Origin: Pollenia angustigena
Taxonomy: Eukaryota > Arthropoda > Insecta > Diptera > Polleniidae
Direction of reading: 5' to 3'
DNA: 64,000 nucleotides
Assembly: GCA_930367215.1 (NCBI GenBank)
Contig: OV884058.1
Span: 216,608,208-216,672,207, forward strand
Below the pieces are notes generated by a model. It worked only from the letters and a program-made list of their open reading frames with translations, did no database searches and was not told where the DNA came from. Shown here piece by piece: positions 11,250 to 23,272 of the stretch (its first letter is position 1; every line of letters starts with the position of its first letter). The translations under genes were made by a program, and so were the position numbers.

Positions 11250-12040
11250 ATGGTGGAAATACAGAAAATTTTCTTTCTACAAAAAAAGATTTCTTAAATG
11301 TAATGAACTTTTGTTAAATTTAATCAATTCATGAAATGCTTGAGAATTTTCAGACTCTTCCAGAGTTTTTAGAACCTACTTGTTTTTGGTTTTTGAAAAA
11401 GGCCTCAATATTTCAATAATTTTTGCTTCATTTACTTCGCCAATTACGACCGCAGTCCTTAAGTATACGCATCATGAAAATAATATACTCCATTATCCTT
11501 ACATAAGGAAGTATTTTTACGTTTCGTTGTTGATTTCGACGTTGTCTGATAAGAGCTGCATTGTCTTCCTCGTTTTTGTAAAGAGTTTAAGGAATTACTG
11601 TTGCTAGCAAAGTAACAAAACATTTTGTATTTAAAAAATCATTTCTTTCAAGAAACACTCTGAAAACTGGTAGTTTTTTGGTAAAAACTTAGTAAAACTG
11701 ACAGATTCTTACCACTTGCAATGAAGGCAAGCATTAATGTGCGCATTGAGCACTAAAATTATGCATTTTTACATCCCTTGTTTTTTGTGAAAAACCAAAT
11801 CGTTAAAGCCGATTTGAAAAAGATTTTGTTTGATAAATCACGTACATTATTTTCTAGTTTAATAAGATTAAAAAGTCTTTTTAAATTTAAAATTTTGTTT
11901 TTTAATTCGGGAGTTGCTCAACATTTTTGCACGCAATTTGTTTAAAGGCACGAAAAGGCAGCTATTTTTGATATATATTTTAGACAGTAAGTTAAACTTT
12001 AATTTAATTTACAACTAGATCGGCGGAAAACGGCACCTAC
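11250..12040. other. No gene seen
   Basis: AT-rich unique-looking sequence; the largest frame (11380-11607) has no recognisable domain. No clear repeat ends. Confidence 0.4.
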
Positions 12041-12045
12041 GGTTA

Positions 12046-12299
12046 AGGCCATGTCAGATAAAACGTTTACTTCGCTTTGCGTTAGAGATTCGCTTTGACA
12101 TCTAAGATAAAATATACATACTTGTACGAAAGATGTCACATAAAGTACTCTCAACGCAGAGCGAAGCGAAAAGTTAGGCAACTCTCATCTTTTTGAGTGT
12201 TGTCAAAGTGTTAATTGTGACATACACCTTTTGCGTTGCGCTTTTCAGTCAAAGTAAGAAACGTCACGCAAAGCGATGAAGTTTTATCTGAATTCGCCT
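12046..12299. mobile_element. Harbinger-type MITE, AGGCCATG family, copy 1
   Basis: Left end AGGCCATGTCAGATAAAAC, right end GTTTTATCTGAATTCGCCT. TTA precedes it; TTC follows, probably a decayed duplication. Internal GCTTTGCGT and GCAAAGCGA motifs recur on both arms. Copy 2 at 17033 is better preserved. Confidence 0.7.
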
Positions 12300-12476
12300 T
12301 TCAAATCCTAGTCAACGTTGCGAACGGAAGCCAAAAAACGTTATTTATTTAAAAAGAATAAATTTAAAATCTGCTTATAAGATATATAAAACTCATAGCA
12401 CAAAAGAATTAGGACAATATACCCTTTTTCAACAAGGTATAACAAACCTAAAAAAAATAATTATAAATATTAAAAA

Positions 12477-12670
12477 CTAGCTGGCCGCCCCAGTCTCGCT
12501 CGGTAGCTGATTACTAATGATCGATGGAGCCGTTTTCTGATTTTAGGTAAATCGAAAAAAGTGGGCGTAAAGTTGGACCATGGCGATCATTTTAAAGCAA
12601 AAAATCGCCCAAATCGGTCAAGCCGTTCTCAAGTTATGCAACACACAACATTTCATTGCTACAATTTTAT
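12477..12670 (-). mobile_element. Helitron-like family H fragment, copy 2
   Basis: Starts CTAGCTGGCCGCCCCAGTC and shares GATGGAGCCGTTTTCTGATT and GGACCATGGCGATCATTTTA with 6155-6430. The CTAG edge reads as the 3' end on the minus strand. Confidence 0.55.
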
Positions 12671-12914
12671 CTCCCCGAATCTTTAAAGTCGAAAGTAGTG
12701 TGTTCTGTCGCCATTTTTGAATACTTCTGTTGACATATTAACTAAAATTTCTGCAAATAATAAGTGCTTGACATCTTAGCTTTACGATAAATTTGTTTTA
12801 TGGTTAATTTCAAACGTTTGTAAAAATCAATTATGCGATGCAAACACCTAATATTATCCACTTTGCGGAGATTGGTCTCTAGCCAAATCTATCCACTAAG
12901 ACGGAATTTTTGAA

Positions 12915-13598
12915 AATTCGAATGTTAAGGTGGTAAAAAAAAGGTTAAAGCATGTAAATTAACTAAGCTCGTATCTCCTAAACTAAAAGAGATCCAAAAA
13001 ATATTACTTACTTACTATTGTTTATTAAAACAAAATGAGCCAATAGGTGTCCGGTACTTTTTTGAAATTCTCCTTTAAGGAATTAAAAGTGTAAAGCCTT
13101 TATTTTGGTGCATTTTTTGTTGCTCCATCTTTCTTTTAAACCAATAAACATAGAAATAACAATTATATAACATTCGTAGCTTATCTAAAAAAAATGCAAG
13201 TTGTCGAAAATCTAACTTTTAAGGGGTGAAATTTGTATCTTTTTTTTTTTTTTTGTTTCTTTTTTACAAAATACTTTTCTCCATTCATTGACATATACAT
13301 ACAATATTGAAATTTTTGGTAGCTCAAAGGGAAGAAAAAAGGTATAAAAATGGGGAAATATGGAAAATTAAATTTCTTTCTTTTACTTTTCCGTTCTACA
13401 TGTGAAACATTTTGAATTTTCTAAAATATTCAACTTAAAAACATGAAATTTTAGGTGCAGGGTCCTGAGTTAATAAGGACCTATAAGATGTAAAATGTGT
13501 GGTTCTTTTTTTGTTAAAACCCAGAAACATAAACTTTGGCATATAAATATATGCACGAAAGAAAGGGAGACACTAACAGAGTAGCGGGTTAAATGCTA
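12915..13598 (+). mobile_element. Helitron-like family G element
   Basis: Body matches 21117-21816. The 3' end reads CACTAACAGAGTAGCGGG then TTAAATGCTA; the matching copy at 21816 ends in CTAG. A larger foldback element starts inside that CTAG at 13599. Confidence 0.6.
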
Positions 13599-13747
13599 CA
13601 CGCAAAGAAAAAACATGGTTGTGGTTAACAAATTCTAAGAGCAACATATTATGATAAGATGCATGATTGTAGTCACCATATTAATATTATTATTGAATAA
13701 TATTATGACTAAATATACTCGTAATATGATATCATAATATTTTCCCC

Positions 13748-13935
13748 TTAATCATATTATTATTCTGTTAATCATACTAAGTTAAGAAGTAATCAAATTA
13801 TTGTCATGTTAATCATAATAAGCTAAGAAATTAATCATATTATTGTCACGGTAATCATAATAAGCTAAGAAGTAATCATATTATCCTCAGGTTAATCATA
13901 ATAAATTAAGAAGCAATCATATTATAATTTATTAA
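13748..13935 (+). repeat. Tandem array of ~41-bp units
   Basis: Four to five units built on TTAATCATAATAAGCTAAGA and AATCATATTATTGTCA. It lies just inside the left end of the foldback element, like the subterminal arrays of foldback transposons. Confidence 0.8.
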
Positions 13936-15597
13936 CATTTTTTAACGGCTTAGGAAATAACTTTTTGACACACTCAAAGCGCTTAGTAAGTCGTCAAAAA
14001 GTATATTGATTATTTTATTTACTAATTACCATGTTTCCGAAAAATTTCGTTCATTTTTTTTACCGAGGTTGGATAAATAGTTAAAAGTGCACCGTTGTAG
14101 AAGGCTTTTGATTCACAATAAGAAGCATTTTTTTTATAAACAACGTCTATATCAGTCAAAATATAGCATCAACCTCTTACAAACCTTTTCATTTCATTAG
14201 GTCTATCTGTAATCTTTAGGACAATGTGTTTTTCAAATTGTATGTTGTAGTATCTTACACGAGTTTCCAAATTTTTTTTTATTTCGGTTTCCCCGCACTT
14301 CAAGGGTATATAAACCAACACAAATTGAAAAAAATTTGTGTTTATCACCTAATAAACATATCGCTCCTTCATTGCAACATAGTCATATCTCAAAAAATCA
14401 AAAATTGTAAGTAATGTAAGCAAAGTGTTCCTTCATGCCTTCTCGTGTTTTATCTCAAACTGAACCGAAGTTATAGCAAAATATATCTTTAAATCGGTAC
14501 ATTTTGAAAACTTTAATCGCATTTTGCCAAGTTCATTTGTTTTTGTAGATATGACTATGTTGCAATAAAGGAGCTATATGTTTAGATATCTGCTATTTTA
14601 AAGGCTTGTCCATGGACAATTAAACTTTACTACCTGCATCTTATTTTGAATTAATGTTCTTTATTAACTTTTCACTTCACTAAATTTATTAATTATGAAC
14701 TGTTGCACTGCCTATTCTGCTTTAAGTAGATTTATTGCATCAGGAGACATTGATTAACGTACACAGAAAGAAAAACACTCGGGATAAATTAATCTTTTTA
14801 TACTTACTTCAATCACGAATCGTAATTAAAAATTGAAGTACGAATAACACTAAAATGTACTTAAATCAATCCTAAATGGGATTACTTTAAAAAATCAATC
14901 CCGATTTTTCTTGAAATAAGTATAAAATGCTTAAATCAAGTACAAAAAAGATTAAACTTTTCGTTGATAGCAGGGTTGTCAGATTGATTTTGACCTTTTC
15001 CGCCAAATTCAATGTCAAAAATCGCCAAAATCGCCAAAGCCTTTGTTTACAAGTTTTTGACAATAAAATACATATTTTTTAAATTATTAAAGATATTTTT
15101 TATAAATTCTAAAAAATAAATTAGTATATATATTTTGTTTTATTTTTATATAGAGCGAAATAAAAATAGTTAGTAAACACAAAAAAGGTACGATGTACGA
15201 TGAAGGTACTTAAAGCAACAAATAAAAAATTTTTGCGGTTAGTACTAAACAAATATTAGAAATAAAATGGTTGCACTTTTATTATATATCTAAACGCTTC
15301 ACCGGCAAGACTCGCTATTTGTCTTCTTATTTGGAATACTTTGTGAGGGTATTACATTTATTCAACGAAAGTACAAAAGAAGTGCAAAATGTACTATTCC
15401 CTTTCATATAACTTATAACTCCTAATAACGCGTCTAGAAGTTCGTATTGCATTCTAATTCGAAGGCGAGTTCATAGTTTTAACACAGGCATTACTAGTTG
15501 TAATTACCGCATATAAAGGACAGCCAAAGTAAAGTCCTTGAAATTGTACGTACCGGCCGTATCCTTGTAGCTTTAAAATGTTGGCCTAAACTTATTT

Positions 15598-15840
15598 AGT
15601 TATTATAAAAATTTTTTTCATTTTTCGAATTTATTCTATGAGTTAAATTTCAGTTATGTATTTTGTAAAGCTTTTTTGTAATAGTTCTATTCCTTTAATT
15701 TTTCAGAAATGACTTTATACACTTTATACACATTCCTTTAATTTTTCAGAAATGACTTTATACACTACCAGACTATTATATTGTATTTTCTTTTTTACAT
15801 TTTACCTTAGCCTTCCTTTGGAAAGCAATGAGGTATATTG
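15598..15840 (+). repeat. Direct copy of palindrome arm, with internal 37-bp-scale duplication
   Basis: This segment equals the reverse complement of 16156-16340. Within it CCTTTAATTTTTCAGAAATG plus ACTTTATACAC occurs twice (about 15692-15722 and 15735-15765). Confidence 0.8.
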
Positions 15841-15988
15841 AATGTTCAGAAAAATTTACAATTATTAGACACCAGCAGAATGTAATGCATTTTCTGGCCC
15901 GCTACGGCCTTCGTCAGCATTCTTTGTGTCTCACTGGATAGTGTTACTTTATAAATTGAATGTATTTAACTCAACTATTTTAACAATT

Positions 15989-16382
15989 AGAAATTGGGAA
16001 TTATTTCCTTGTGAAGGTTACTTTATATTATTATAAACATTTTTTTCATTTTTTGAATTTATTCTATGAGTTAAATTTCAGTTATGTATTTTGTAAAGCT
16101 TTTTTGTAATAGTTCTATTCCTTTAATTTTTCAGAAATGACTTTATACACTACCTCATTGCTTTCCAAAGGAAGGCTAAGGTAAAATGTAAAAAAGAAAA
16201 TACAATATAATAGTCTGGTAGTGTATAAAGTCATTTCTGAAAAATTAAAGGAATAGAACTATTACAAAAAAGCTTTACAAAATACATAACTGAAATTTAA
16301 CTCATAGAATAAATTCGAAAAATGAAAAAAATGTTTATAATAATATAAAGTAACCTTCACAAGGAAATAATTCCCAATTTCT
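15989..16382. repeat. Palindrome with ~165-bp arms
   Basis: The left arm starts AGAAATTGGGAATTATTTCC; the right arm ends with the inverse GGAAATAATTCCCAATTTCT. Arms run about 15989-16155 and 16218-16382 around a ~60-nt spacer and are almost identical. Confidence 0.85.
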
Positions 16383-17032
16383 TATTTAGTTATCTTTCCA
16401 ATTAACCAACGCTTATTTTTTTCATTGCGTTTCATAAAAGGTATGATAGGATTTATAAAAATCTTTAAAATATCACTAACAACAACGTATTTTATCTGTG
16501 ATAATAAATTGCCACATACGTAATGTGATAATGTTTATAGACTTAAAACATATTAATGTTTTAAGGAGTTCTATTTATTGATTTTTTTAAGTGCCATTTG
16601 TAATATAAAAAACACTTTTCTAGAAGATTTTCATTAACTTCATCAGCTATTTGAACATCCCTTCAAATGCCTATCATTCATAAAAATGCGAGATTAAAAA
16701 TAATATTATTGAATTTAACGAATTTCAAAACAAATTCATAGGTCATCAAAAAAAAGCCAGTTGGCGATTTTAACTATTTTATAAATCGCCAAAAAATCGC
16801 CATGTCGCCAAATCAAAAATTAGGTCGCCAAACATGTTTGAAAATCGCCACGTTTGGCGAGAAATCGCCACATCTGACAACACTGGTTGATAGTGCCACT
16901 CTGAGAGTAAAATTACAAAATGAGGGTTTTAATCTCACAAAACTTATTAGTCTCATCTCTCAGCATTGCATTCTTTTATGCGTGCGTACGTGTGTGTGCT
17001 TTCAAAATGTATTGTACAATTAAGGCCATGTC

Positions 17033-17329
17033 AGATAAAACTTTTGCTTCGCTTTGCGTCAGAGTTTCGCTTTGACATTTAAGATGAAATATACATACTT
17101 ATACGAAGCATGTCACATAAAGAACTTTTAACGCAAAGCGAAGCGAAAAGTTAGGCAACTCTCATCTTTTTGCGTGCTTTGACAATCTACTAGTAGAAAT
17201 TTTTTTTGTTTATTTTTTTTTAACACACAATGCGTGAGTGTTTATTGTGACATACACCTTTTGCGTTACGCTTTTCAGTCAAAGTTAGAAACGTCACGCA
17301 AAGCGATGAAGTTTTATCTGACATGGCCT
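17033..17329. mobile_element. Harbinger-type MITE, AGGCCATG family, copy 2, TSD TTA
   Basis: Ends AGGCCATGTCAGATAAAAC and TTTTATCTGACATGGCCT, with TTA on both sides (17030-17032, 17330-17332). A 3-bp TWA duplication with GC-rich inverted ends is typical of PIF/Harbinger MITEs. It carries an insertion of about 60 bp relative to copy 1. Confidence 0.8.
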
Positions 17330-18599
17330 TTACAACAACACAACACAAGTTCGAACAAAACGATTTGCTTTTTGTTTGTAGTAACAACAAAAACAACAGA
17401 ACAAGAAGAAAAACATATACATATATATGTATGTGTTATTTTCATGTTTAAACCTCCGGCTTACGCATTTTTTGATTATCTATAAACATTTAACAAAGGT
17501 CTGGCCAGACTCATGTGTATCACGAAGGGTTAAAAAGTAAATTTGAAATTTGCTTCTCATTTAGTTTATATTTTTAGTTAAATATGTACATAAGATTTTT
17601 AAAGTAAAAACCATATCGGGCATGATGTTGGTGTTTTTTCATTCTTTAATGTGTAAAACGGATAAGTAAATCAATCATAATAATTTTTTCTTTCTAATTT
17701 CTTTTTGGTTTTTTTCAAGCACAAATTGGAAATGAAATCAACTTTGTAATACTTGAATCAAGCGCATTTTGGGATTGATTCAATCTTAGTTTTACTTAAA
17801 TCATTGATGTCCATTCAAGCAAACAATTGTTTGTAAGCCCCACCCCTTTGTTTTTTACGCTCTTTAATTTAGTTGCACACGTACGGAAGATGAGTTGATC
17901 TTATTTCAAATACAGTGTGTAAGATAAGTAATAAAATTAAAAAAATATTTGAATGTTTTTACGAAATTGTCATAAAAGCATAAATGTAGAAGAATTAAGT
18001 GGAGTTTTTTTTAGATATAATTCTTAATTTTAATTTCTAAACATGCTCGCACTTCACATTGAATTTTTTTAATGGTAATAGGTATTTAAAAATTTCCAAT
18101 TCTTACTGTTTGTTAAAAATTTTTAAAAGTTTACATTTTAAAAGACAATTTAAAAAATAGAAAATTTCGTTGGACGGTATTATTATAAATATTTAACGAT
18201 CAAAACAATTTATTTCTATTAAATTGAAATAAAATTTGTGCGATTAGTTTTGTGTATCTCTGTATTTTTAAACTCTCTCATAATACATATGCAAAACATT
18301 TTTGAACATCAATGACTTAAATCAATCTCATTTTCGGATTATTTTAAGTACGAGTTCGGATTAAAACCATTTTATAATTCTTGAATCAAGCGCATTTTGA
18401 GATTGATTGAATCTTGGTTTTACTTAAATCAATCTCTTTTTCGGATTAATTTAAGTACGAAATCGGGATTGAATCCGTACTTGAATCAATCTTTCTGTAC
18501 TTAATTCAAGAAAATCCGTACTCACCGTACTATCAATACCGCTTCGGATTGATTTGAGTACGTTTGGATTGATTTTTCTTTTGAGTGTATGTACTCACT

Positions 18600-19190
18600 T
18601 CTTGTAATTGATCTAATCGACAACCCATCCACAGATGCTTATTTTAAGAGAATAGAAAACTAAATTTCAAAGTATAAATAGCTGTTTTCTTAAACTATGA
18701 GGAATTTTTTATTTCCCGGATCCCGCATGAAAAATCCCGGGAAAAAACCCTAAATATAAGGCTTGCTAAAGAGCAAATACAAAATCTGTGGTTTTCATGG
18801 GCCACCGCGTATGTATTGCCTAATTTTAAACGCTCTTTACATGTTTTTAAAAATTTTTTAAAAAAGATGAATATTTTCCGATTTTTTAACGTAGTGACAA
18901 AGTTTAAAAAGTGCAATGAAAACCACAGAAATATCGTATCACTTTTAAAAAATATAACGAAATCTCTGTGAGTTTTGTTGTTGGATTTTACAAAAAAAAC
19001 GACGATATTTTGCATTTGCACTATTAAATCACTAATACTGAATGAACTCCGCTAATATTTTAATTTTTTTAATTTCTTTAAACTCATTTTTTTATGGGAA
19101 TTTATCTTTAAATTAATAAACCGCTCACATACTATAAAATAAACGACACAACTGATTCAAAATTATTTTACAAATGGCGCTAACATAATA
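18600..19190. other. No gene seen; long minus-strand frame without domain
   Basis: An open minus-strand frame (18695-19021, 108 codons) is F-, K- and S-rich and matches no domain I know. AT-rich composition makes such frames likely by chance. Confidence 0.4.
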
Positions 19191-20115
19191 TTATTAGAGT
19201 AAAAATAGTTTGATTGCATCTTAAACATAATATGATAAATGTATAGAAAGTTATCATGTTATGGCTATTAGATATCATGATATGATTGTGAGTAATATAA
19301 TATGTTTTGAAAGATATCATAATTTAGTTGTTAGAAAAATAATTATTTTTCGTTCAACAATACTCAAATTTATAATTGCGATCAACATTGATATGTTTAC
19401 AGTAACTATAATATTGTTGATATTAAATAAAAATATCAATTATTTGTGTACGACAACAATATATTGTTTCATTAAATATAGTGTTGTTGCCGTAACCATG
19501 TCCAACCATATTTTTTCTCTGCGTGTAGTAAAAATATTAATTAGTTTTTATTTCATTTCCAAAACTTGGGAGACTTACTTACTAATGAGACAATCCCCTG
19601 TCACAAAACAAAAAAAATATGGAATTCTTTCATTTTTATTTCGGGACTTAGTTCATTGGAGATTTAGTTCGTAGAGCAACAATCCTTACCTTTAACAAAA
19701 AAGCTCAAAAGGTTTCTAAGATTTTCTTTTAAAAATAAACGGCCAGTTATTACTTTTTCTAGGAAAATAGTTGCTTCCTTAAAAAATTATTATTTGTCTT
19801 TTTATTTCTAGCAAGAACGAAATGTTTTAAGAGGATTAATGGTATTTAGTGCATATGTACATGTTAGTTGGCAAACGACAAGGGGGTCTTAAAGTATTAA
19901 AGTCAATAGAGAAAAAGTTTATTATTATTTGTTTAACGGAGTGCCATAATAGATAAACACATAACTGTACTTACAACCAAACATTCGCAGAACAATTTTT
20001 TATTATTTGTTATGTATTTACTAATAATAAATTAAAAAAAAAGAAACCTTTAAATAAATGTTACACAAAAGTTTAAGGTAAAAACGCAATGTTTCCACTT
20101 AAATACATAATTATA

Positions 20116-20590
20116 CACGCAAAGAAAAAACATGGTTGTGGTAAACATATTCTATGAGTAACATATTATGATAAGATTCATGACTGCAGTCACCATATAA
20201 CGATTATTATTGAAGCATATTATGACCAAATTCGTATTCGTAATATAACATCAAAATATGTTTCTCGTAATCATAAATTCAATGTAATCATATTATTGTC
20301 ATGTTAATCATAATAACAATAGAGTTTTTCTCTTTTCCAAGAGAAACAGGTGGCTTTGGTTGAAAAACAACCATGCTATTATAAGTGTTAAACACATTTC
20401 TGTAATTATTAAGCATAACATGTTGGGAGGTAACCATAACAAGGTTGTGGCTACTTGATGGAGAAATGATTTAACTAAAATATGGTTAACGGTGACAATA
20501 ATATGGTATAAACAATAGATTGACACTATCCTTATTTTGGAAGTAAAGGGTGGTCCGAACAAAACGCACAATGTTATTTGTAAATAAAAC
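20116..20590. mobile_element. Second copy of the CACGCAAAGAAAAAA element, partial
   Basis: Starts CACGCAAAGAAAAAACATGG and stays close to the left part of the 13599 element until about 20325 (CATGTTAATCATAATAA). Later sequence has GGTTGTGG and TATGGTTAAC motifs, but no clear right end. Confidence 0.55.
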
Positions 20591-20645
20591 AAAAAGTTTT
20601 CAGAGAATTATCTTAATATTTTCTATTATTATAAAGGTCCACTAA

Positions 20646-21105
20646 AGGCCAGTTTACACGGTAATACAATGTATTACGACTTTGTAGAATCAAAATAATA
20701 TGAAATTCTTTCCGTGTTTAAAAGAAAAAAATAAAAGTCTGTTGAGAGTATAATTTATGTTTACACGGATGGTATAAGTAAAATAAAAAAAAATTACAAA
20801 AAAGCAGATGGTTGCAGTTTTACAATTTTTACAAAAACAACATGAAAAGTTCCTGAGTTGATTTTAGTTGTTTTTGTAATTGTATAAAAATACTACCACC
20901 TTCAATATACTTCCTTAAAATGCACCTCTGGTGTGATGAAAATACATAAGTTTCTAAAATGGTTTAGAAAAAAACCATTTACCGACCGCTTGTCAGATTT
21001 TGTATTCGTATTCTCTCTTACTCAATGCATTTTGCTTTCACATGATATGATTTCACTCATTCTACATTATGTCGCAGTACAATGTACTACCGTGTAAACT
21101 GGCCT
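20646..21105. mobile_element. Harbinger-type MITE with AGGCCAGTTTACACGGTA ends, TSD TAA
   Basis: Left AGGCCAGTTTACACGGTA pairs with right TACCGTGTAAACTGGCCT. TAA flanks both ends (20643-20645, 21106-21108). About 460 bp, AT-rich interior. Confidence 0.85.
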
Positions 21106-21116
21106 TAAGAAGGTAT

Positions 21117-21816
21117 TTTTGGAAATTCGAATGTTTAGGGGTTAAAAACAGGTAAATTCGATAGCATTATATCTCCAAAACTAAAAGAGATACAAAAAAC
21201 TGTAATACCCATCGTTGTTCTTTAGAAAAATAAGCGCACAGGTGTTTGTTACTTATTTGAAATTCGCCTTTTTAGGGAGAAAACGGGTAAACCCTGAATT
21301 TTGGTACTTTTTTGTCCCCCCATCTATCTTTTGAACCTAGAAATAAAGTTTATACCACATTCGAAACTTATCAAAAAAATACGAATATTAATTTGGTATT
21401 TTTTCGAAATTCTAACGTAACTATTTTTGGTACTTTTTTTAAAAACATTTTTCTCCATTCATTGACATATTCGTACCAAATTATAGGCCCCCACTACAAT
21501 ACTGCAATTATTGATACTTTAATGGGGGGGGGGGGGTAAATAGTACCAAAATGGGAAAAACGGGAAACTTAATATCTTTCTTTTGGTTCTACAACTGGTA
21601 TTTTTTTGATTATCGTTAATATTGAACTTTAGAACATAAAATTCAACATGCAATGTCCTGATTGGATACGAATCTATGAGGGAACTTTTTGGTACTTTTT
21701 TGTATATTAACTGGTACTTTTTGAATTTCCGGAATTTAAACAAGTTTAAACCTTGAAAACCAAACTTTGGCATACAGATATGTCCTCAAAAAGCAGACGC
21801 TAACGAAGTAGCGGGT
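21117..21816 (+). mobile_element. Helitron-like family G element with intact 3' hairpin and CTAG
   Basis: The 3' end shows CGCTA-ACGAAG-TAGCG, a perfect 5-bp stem, followed by GGTTAAATG and terminal CTAG. A hairpin about ten nucleotides before a CTRR end is the Helitron/Helentron 3' signature. The body repeats GGTACTTTTT motifs and includes a 10-base G run at 21527-21536. Confidence 0.65.
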
Positions 21817-21894
21817 TAAATGCTAGTTCTTAATAAAACAAGGAAATGTATTTTTAATATCAATGAAATGGGCTTTATTAAAAAAATAAAATTG

Positions 21895-22330
21895 TATGTA
21901 ATTAATGTTTACATACGATATCTGTCATGAGGCCGCGACAGCTGGCGCGTAGAAGGCGCAATCTAGAACACCAATGTTCAACAACTTTTCGCATTCTAAC
22001 CATCATAATTTTTTTAAGAGATATGTGCCAATGAGTCCGACACCCATAAAGCGCACCAAACAGAAATTTTCTGTGAATGCAATGGTGTTTAGACAAAAGC
22101 TTGTGGATTGTCCTCACCTTAAATGCGAAAACTCTGCTTCTTTACGTACCCATTCAACCAGAAATCGGGTTCATCGGAAAATAAAATTTTGAATGGAAAT
22201 TCAAAACCAATTTGTGCTTCAGCCCATTTGTCGAATTATTTTGATTAAAACATTCAACAATTTGCATGCGTTGCTCTAGTTTTAATCGATTCATAATGAA
22301 ATTTTAAAGCAAACTTAACAAAAAGCAACC
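21895..22330 (-). pseudogene. Mariner/Tc1-like transposase relic 1
   Basis: The minus strand begins near 22300 with a start region reading MNRLKLEQRMQIVECFNQNN, like the first helix-turn-helix of this transposase class. After a jump comes the catalytic-core-like ILFSDEPDFWLNGYVKKQ, then NPQAF and ISVWCALW. The DDE aspartate D is visible in FSDE. A large internal deletion, stops and frameshifts make it non-functional. Confidence 0.7.
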
Positions 22331-22384
22331 ATCAGCTGTTAAATGGTGTTCAAATAAAGCAGTAATGCTAACTCAAAGTTGTGG

Positions 22385-22700
22385 CAGTCTAAAAAAATAC
22401 CCTTTAGAACAATATATGACAATTATCGGTGGCATGCCTCTATCCGATGGTCCACATTTTCAATGACTTTTAGGCCTAATTGAGGTTAAATATCCCCAAA
22501 GAAGTCCAAAGGTGTTAAATAACATGATCGTGGCGTCCAATTATCATCGCAACGACGTCGCTAAAGATGAATGCATTTTGATTTGAACGCCCCTTTTCGT
22601 AAAAGGCTTCAACAATCTTAACGCGCTGCTTGTGTACTTCTCCATGGTTGAATTTGTCAAATACTGAAACAAAGAAATGTCAAATTAAGTTGGGCAATAA
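22385..22700 (-). pseudogene. Mariner/Tc1-like transposase relic 2
   Basis: The minus strand has an N-terminal-like HKQRVKIVEAFYEKGRSNQN near 22580-22650. It is joined, after deletion and frameshifts, to a region like the end of the core (LLWGYL near 22480). It is a different copy from relic 1 and oriented the same way. Confidence 0.6.
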
Positions 22701-23270
22701 ACTTGACGTTAAGGTGTGATTCACAAATAACAGCGTACATTACGGTTGGACTGCACTTTACAATCTTCTTTTAGTAAAATAAAAAACAAACAAACATTAG
22801 CAGTATGTTGTCGCCACAAAAATAATTTATGAAAATTACTCAAGTTCATGCTGCATTCCTGGATATACTATGACTTGAAGCAATTGTCTAATAATCGTAA
22901 GAAAATTTTAGACAATTGGAATGTGTCAATTAAATATCAAGATAATTCCAACCCAATTATGTACACAAATTGGAAATGCGTTCGCTGCATTGAAGGATTT
23001 GGAAAAATGTTTACCCAAACGGTACTGAATAACTTATTAAAAGTGCAAAAATATAAATATGAATATTTTGGATTATTTTAATGTCAGAACAAGAATCTTA
23101 TTTAACCATAATATGGATGGTATAACAAAGACCGGCTTCGCTAACTAAAGCTTCTCTGCACAGGAACATGTAATTAAGACTGTGACTATTTGTCATCACA
23201 TTAATGAAACATTTCATTAACATAATGAAAAAGAGTTAAACGTTTAAATAAATTGTTTTTATTGTTTAAT
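22700..23270. other. No gene seen; 77-codon frame of unknown meaning
   Basis: A plus-strand frame at 22848-23081 has W, C and Y content above local background but no domain, start context or splice support that I can defend. Confidence 0.3.
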
Positions 23271-23272
23271 TA

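Larger units (their letters stand above)
14971..16885. mobile_element. hAT-type non-autonomous element 1, 8-bp TSD GTTGATAG
   Basis: Ends CAGGGTTGTCAGAT and its inverse ATCTGACAACACTG. GTTGATAG is duplicated exactly at 14963-14970 and 16886-16893. CAGGG-type ends and an 8-bp duplication are hallmarks of hAT. Both subterminal regions are dense in AAATCGCCA, a possible transposase-binding repeat. It contains a large palindrome (15989-16382) and no transposase. Confidence 0.9.
14760..18590. mobile_element. Probable element bordered by ACACAGAAAGAAAAA-like ends
   Basis: Left border TACACAGAAAGAAAAACACT; right border, inverted, is TACACTCAAAAGAAAAATC. Both inner flanks carry repeated TTAAATCAATC and AAGTACG motifs (14760-14960, 17740-18590). 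The ends match only loosely and no target duplication is certain. Confidence 0.4.
13599..19525. mobile_element. 5.9-kb foldback element holding nested insertions
   Basis: Left end CACGCAAAGAAAAAACATGG pairs with right end CCATATTTTTTCTCTGCGTG, and TA lies outside each end. The left subterminal part is an array of ~41-bp units (13748-13935); the right one is rich in ATATCATGATAT-like motifs. Inside are a probable second element (14760-18590), an hAT-type element (14971-16885) and a MITE (17033-17329). A second copy of the left end is at 20116. Confidence 0.65.

Noticed and set aside
13748..13935. A CRISPR-like array of regular repeats
   Set aside because: Units are adjacent, diverged and without unique spacers; it is a subterminal tandem array of a fly transposon.
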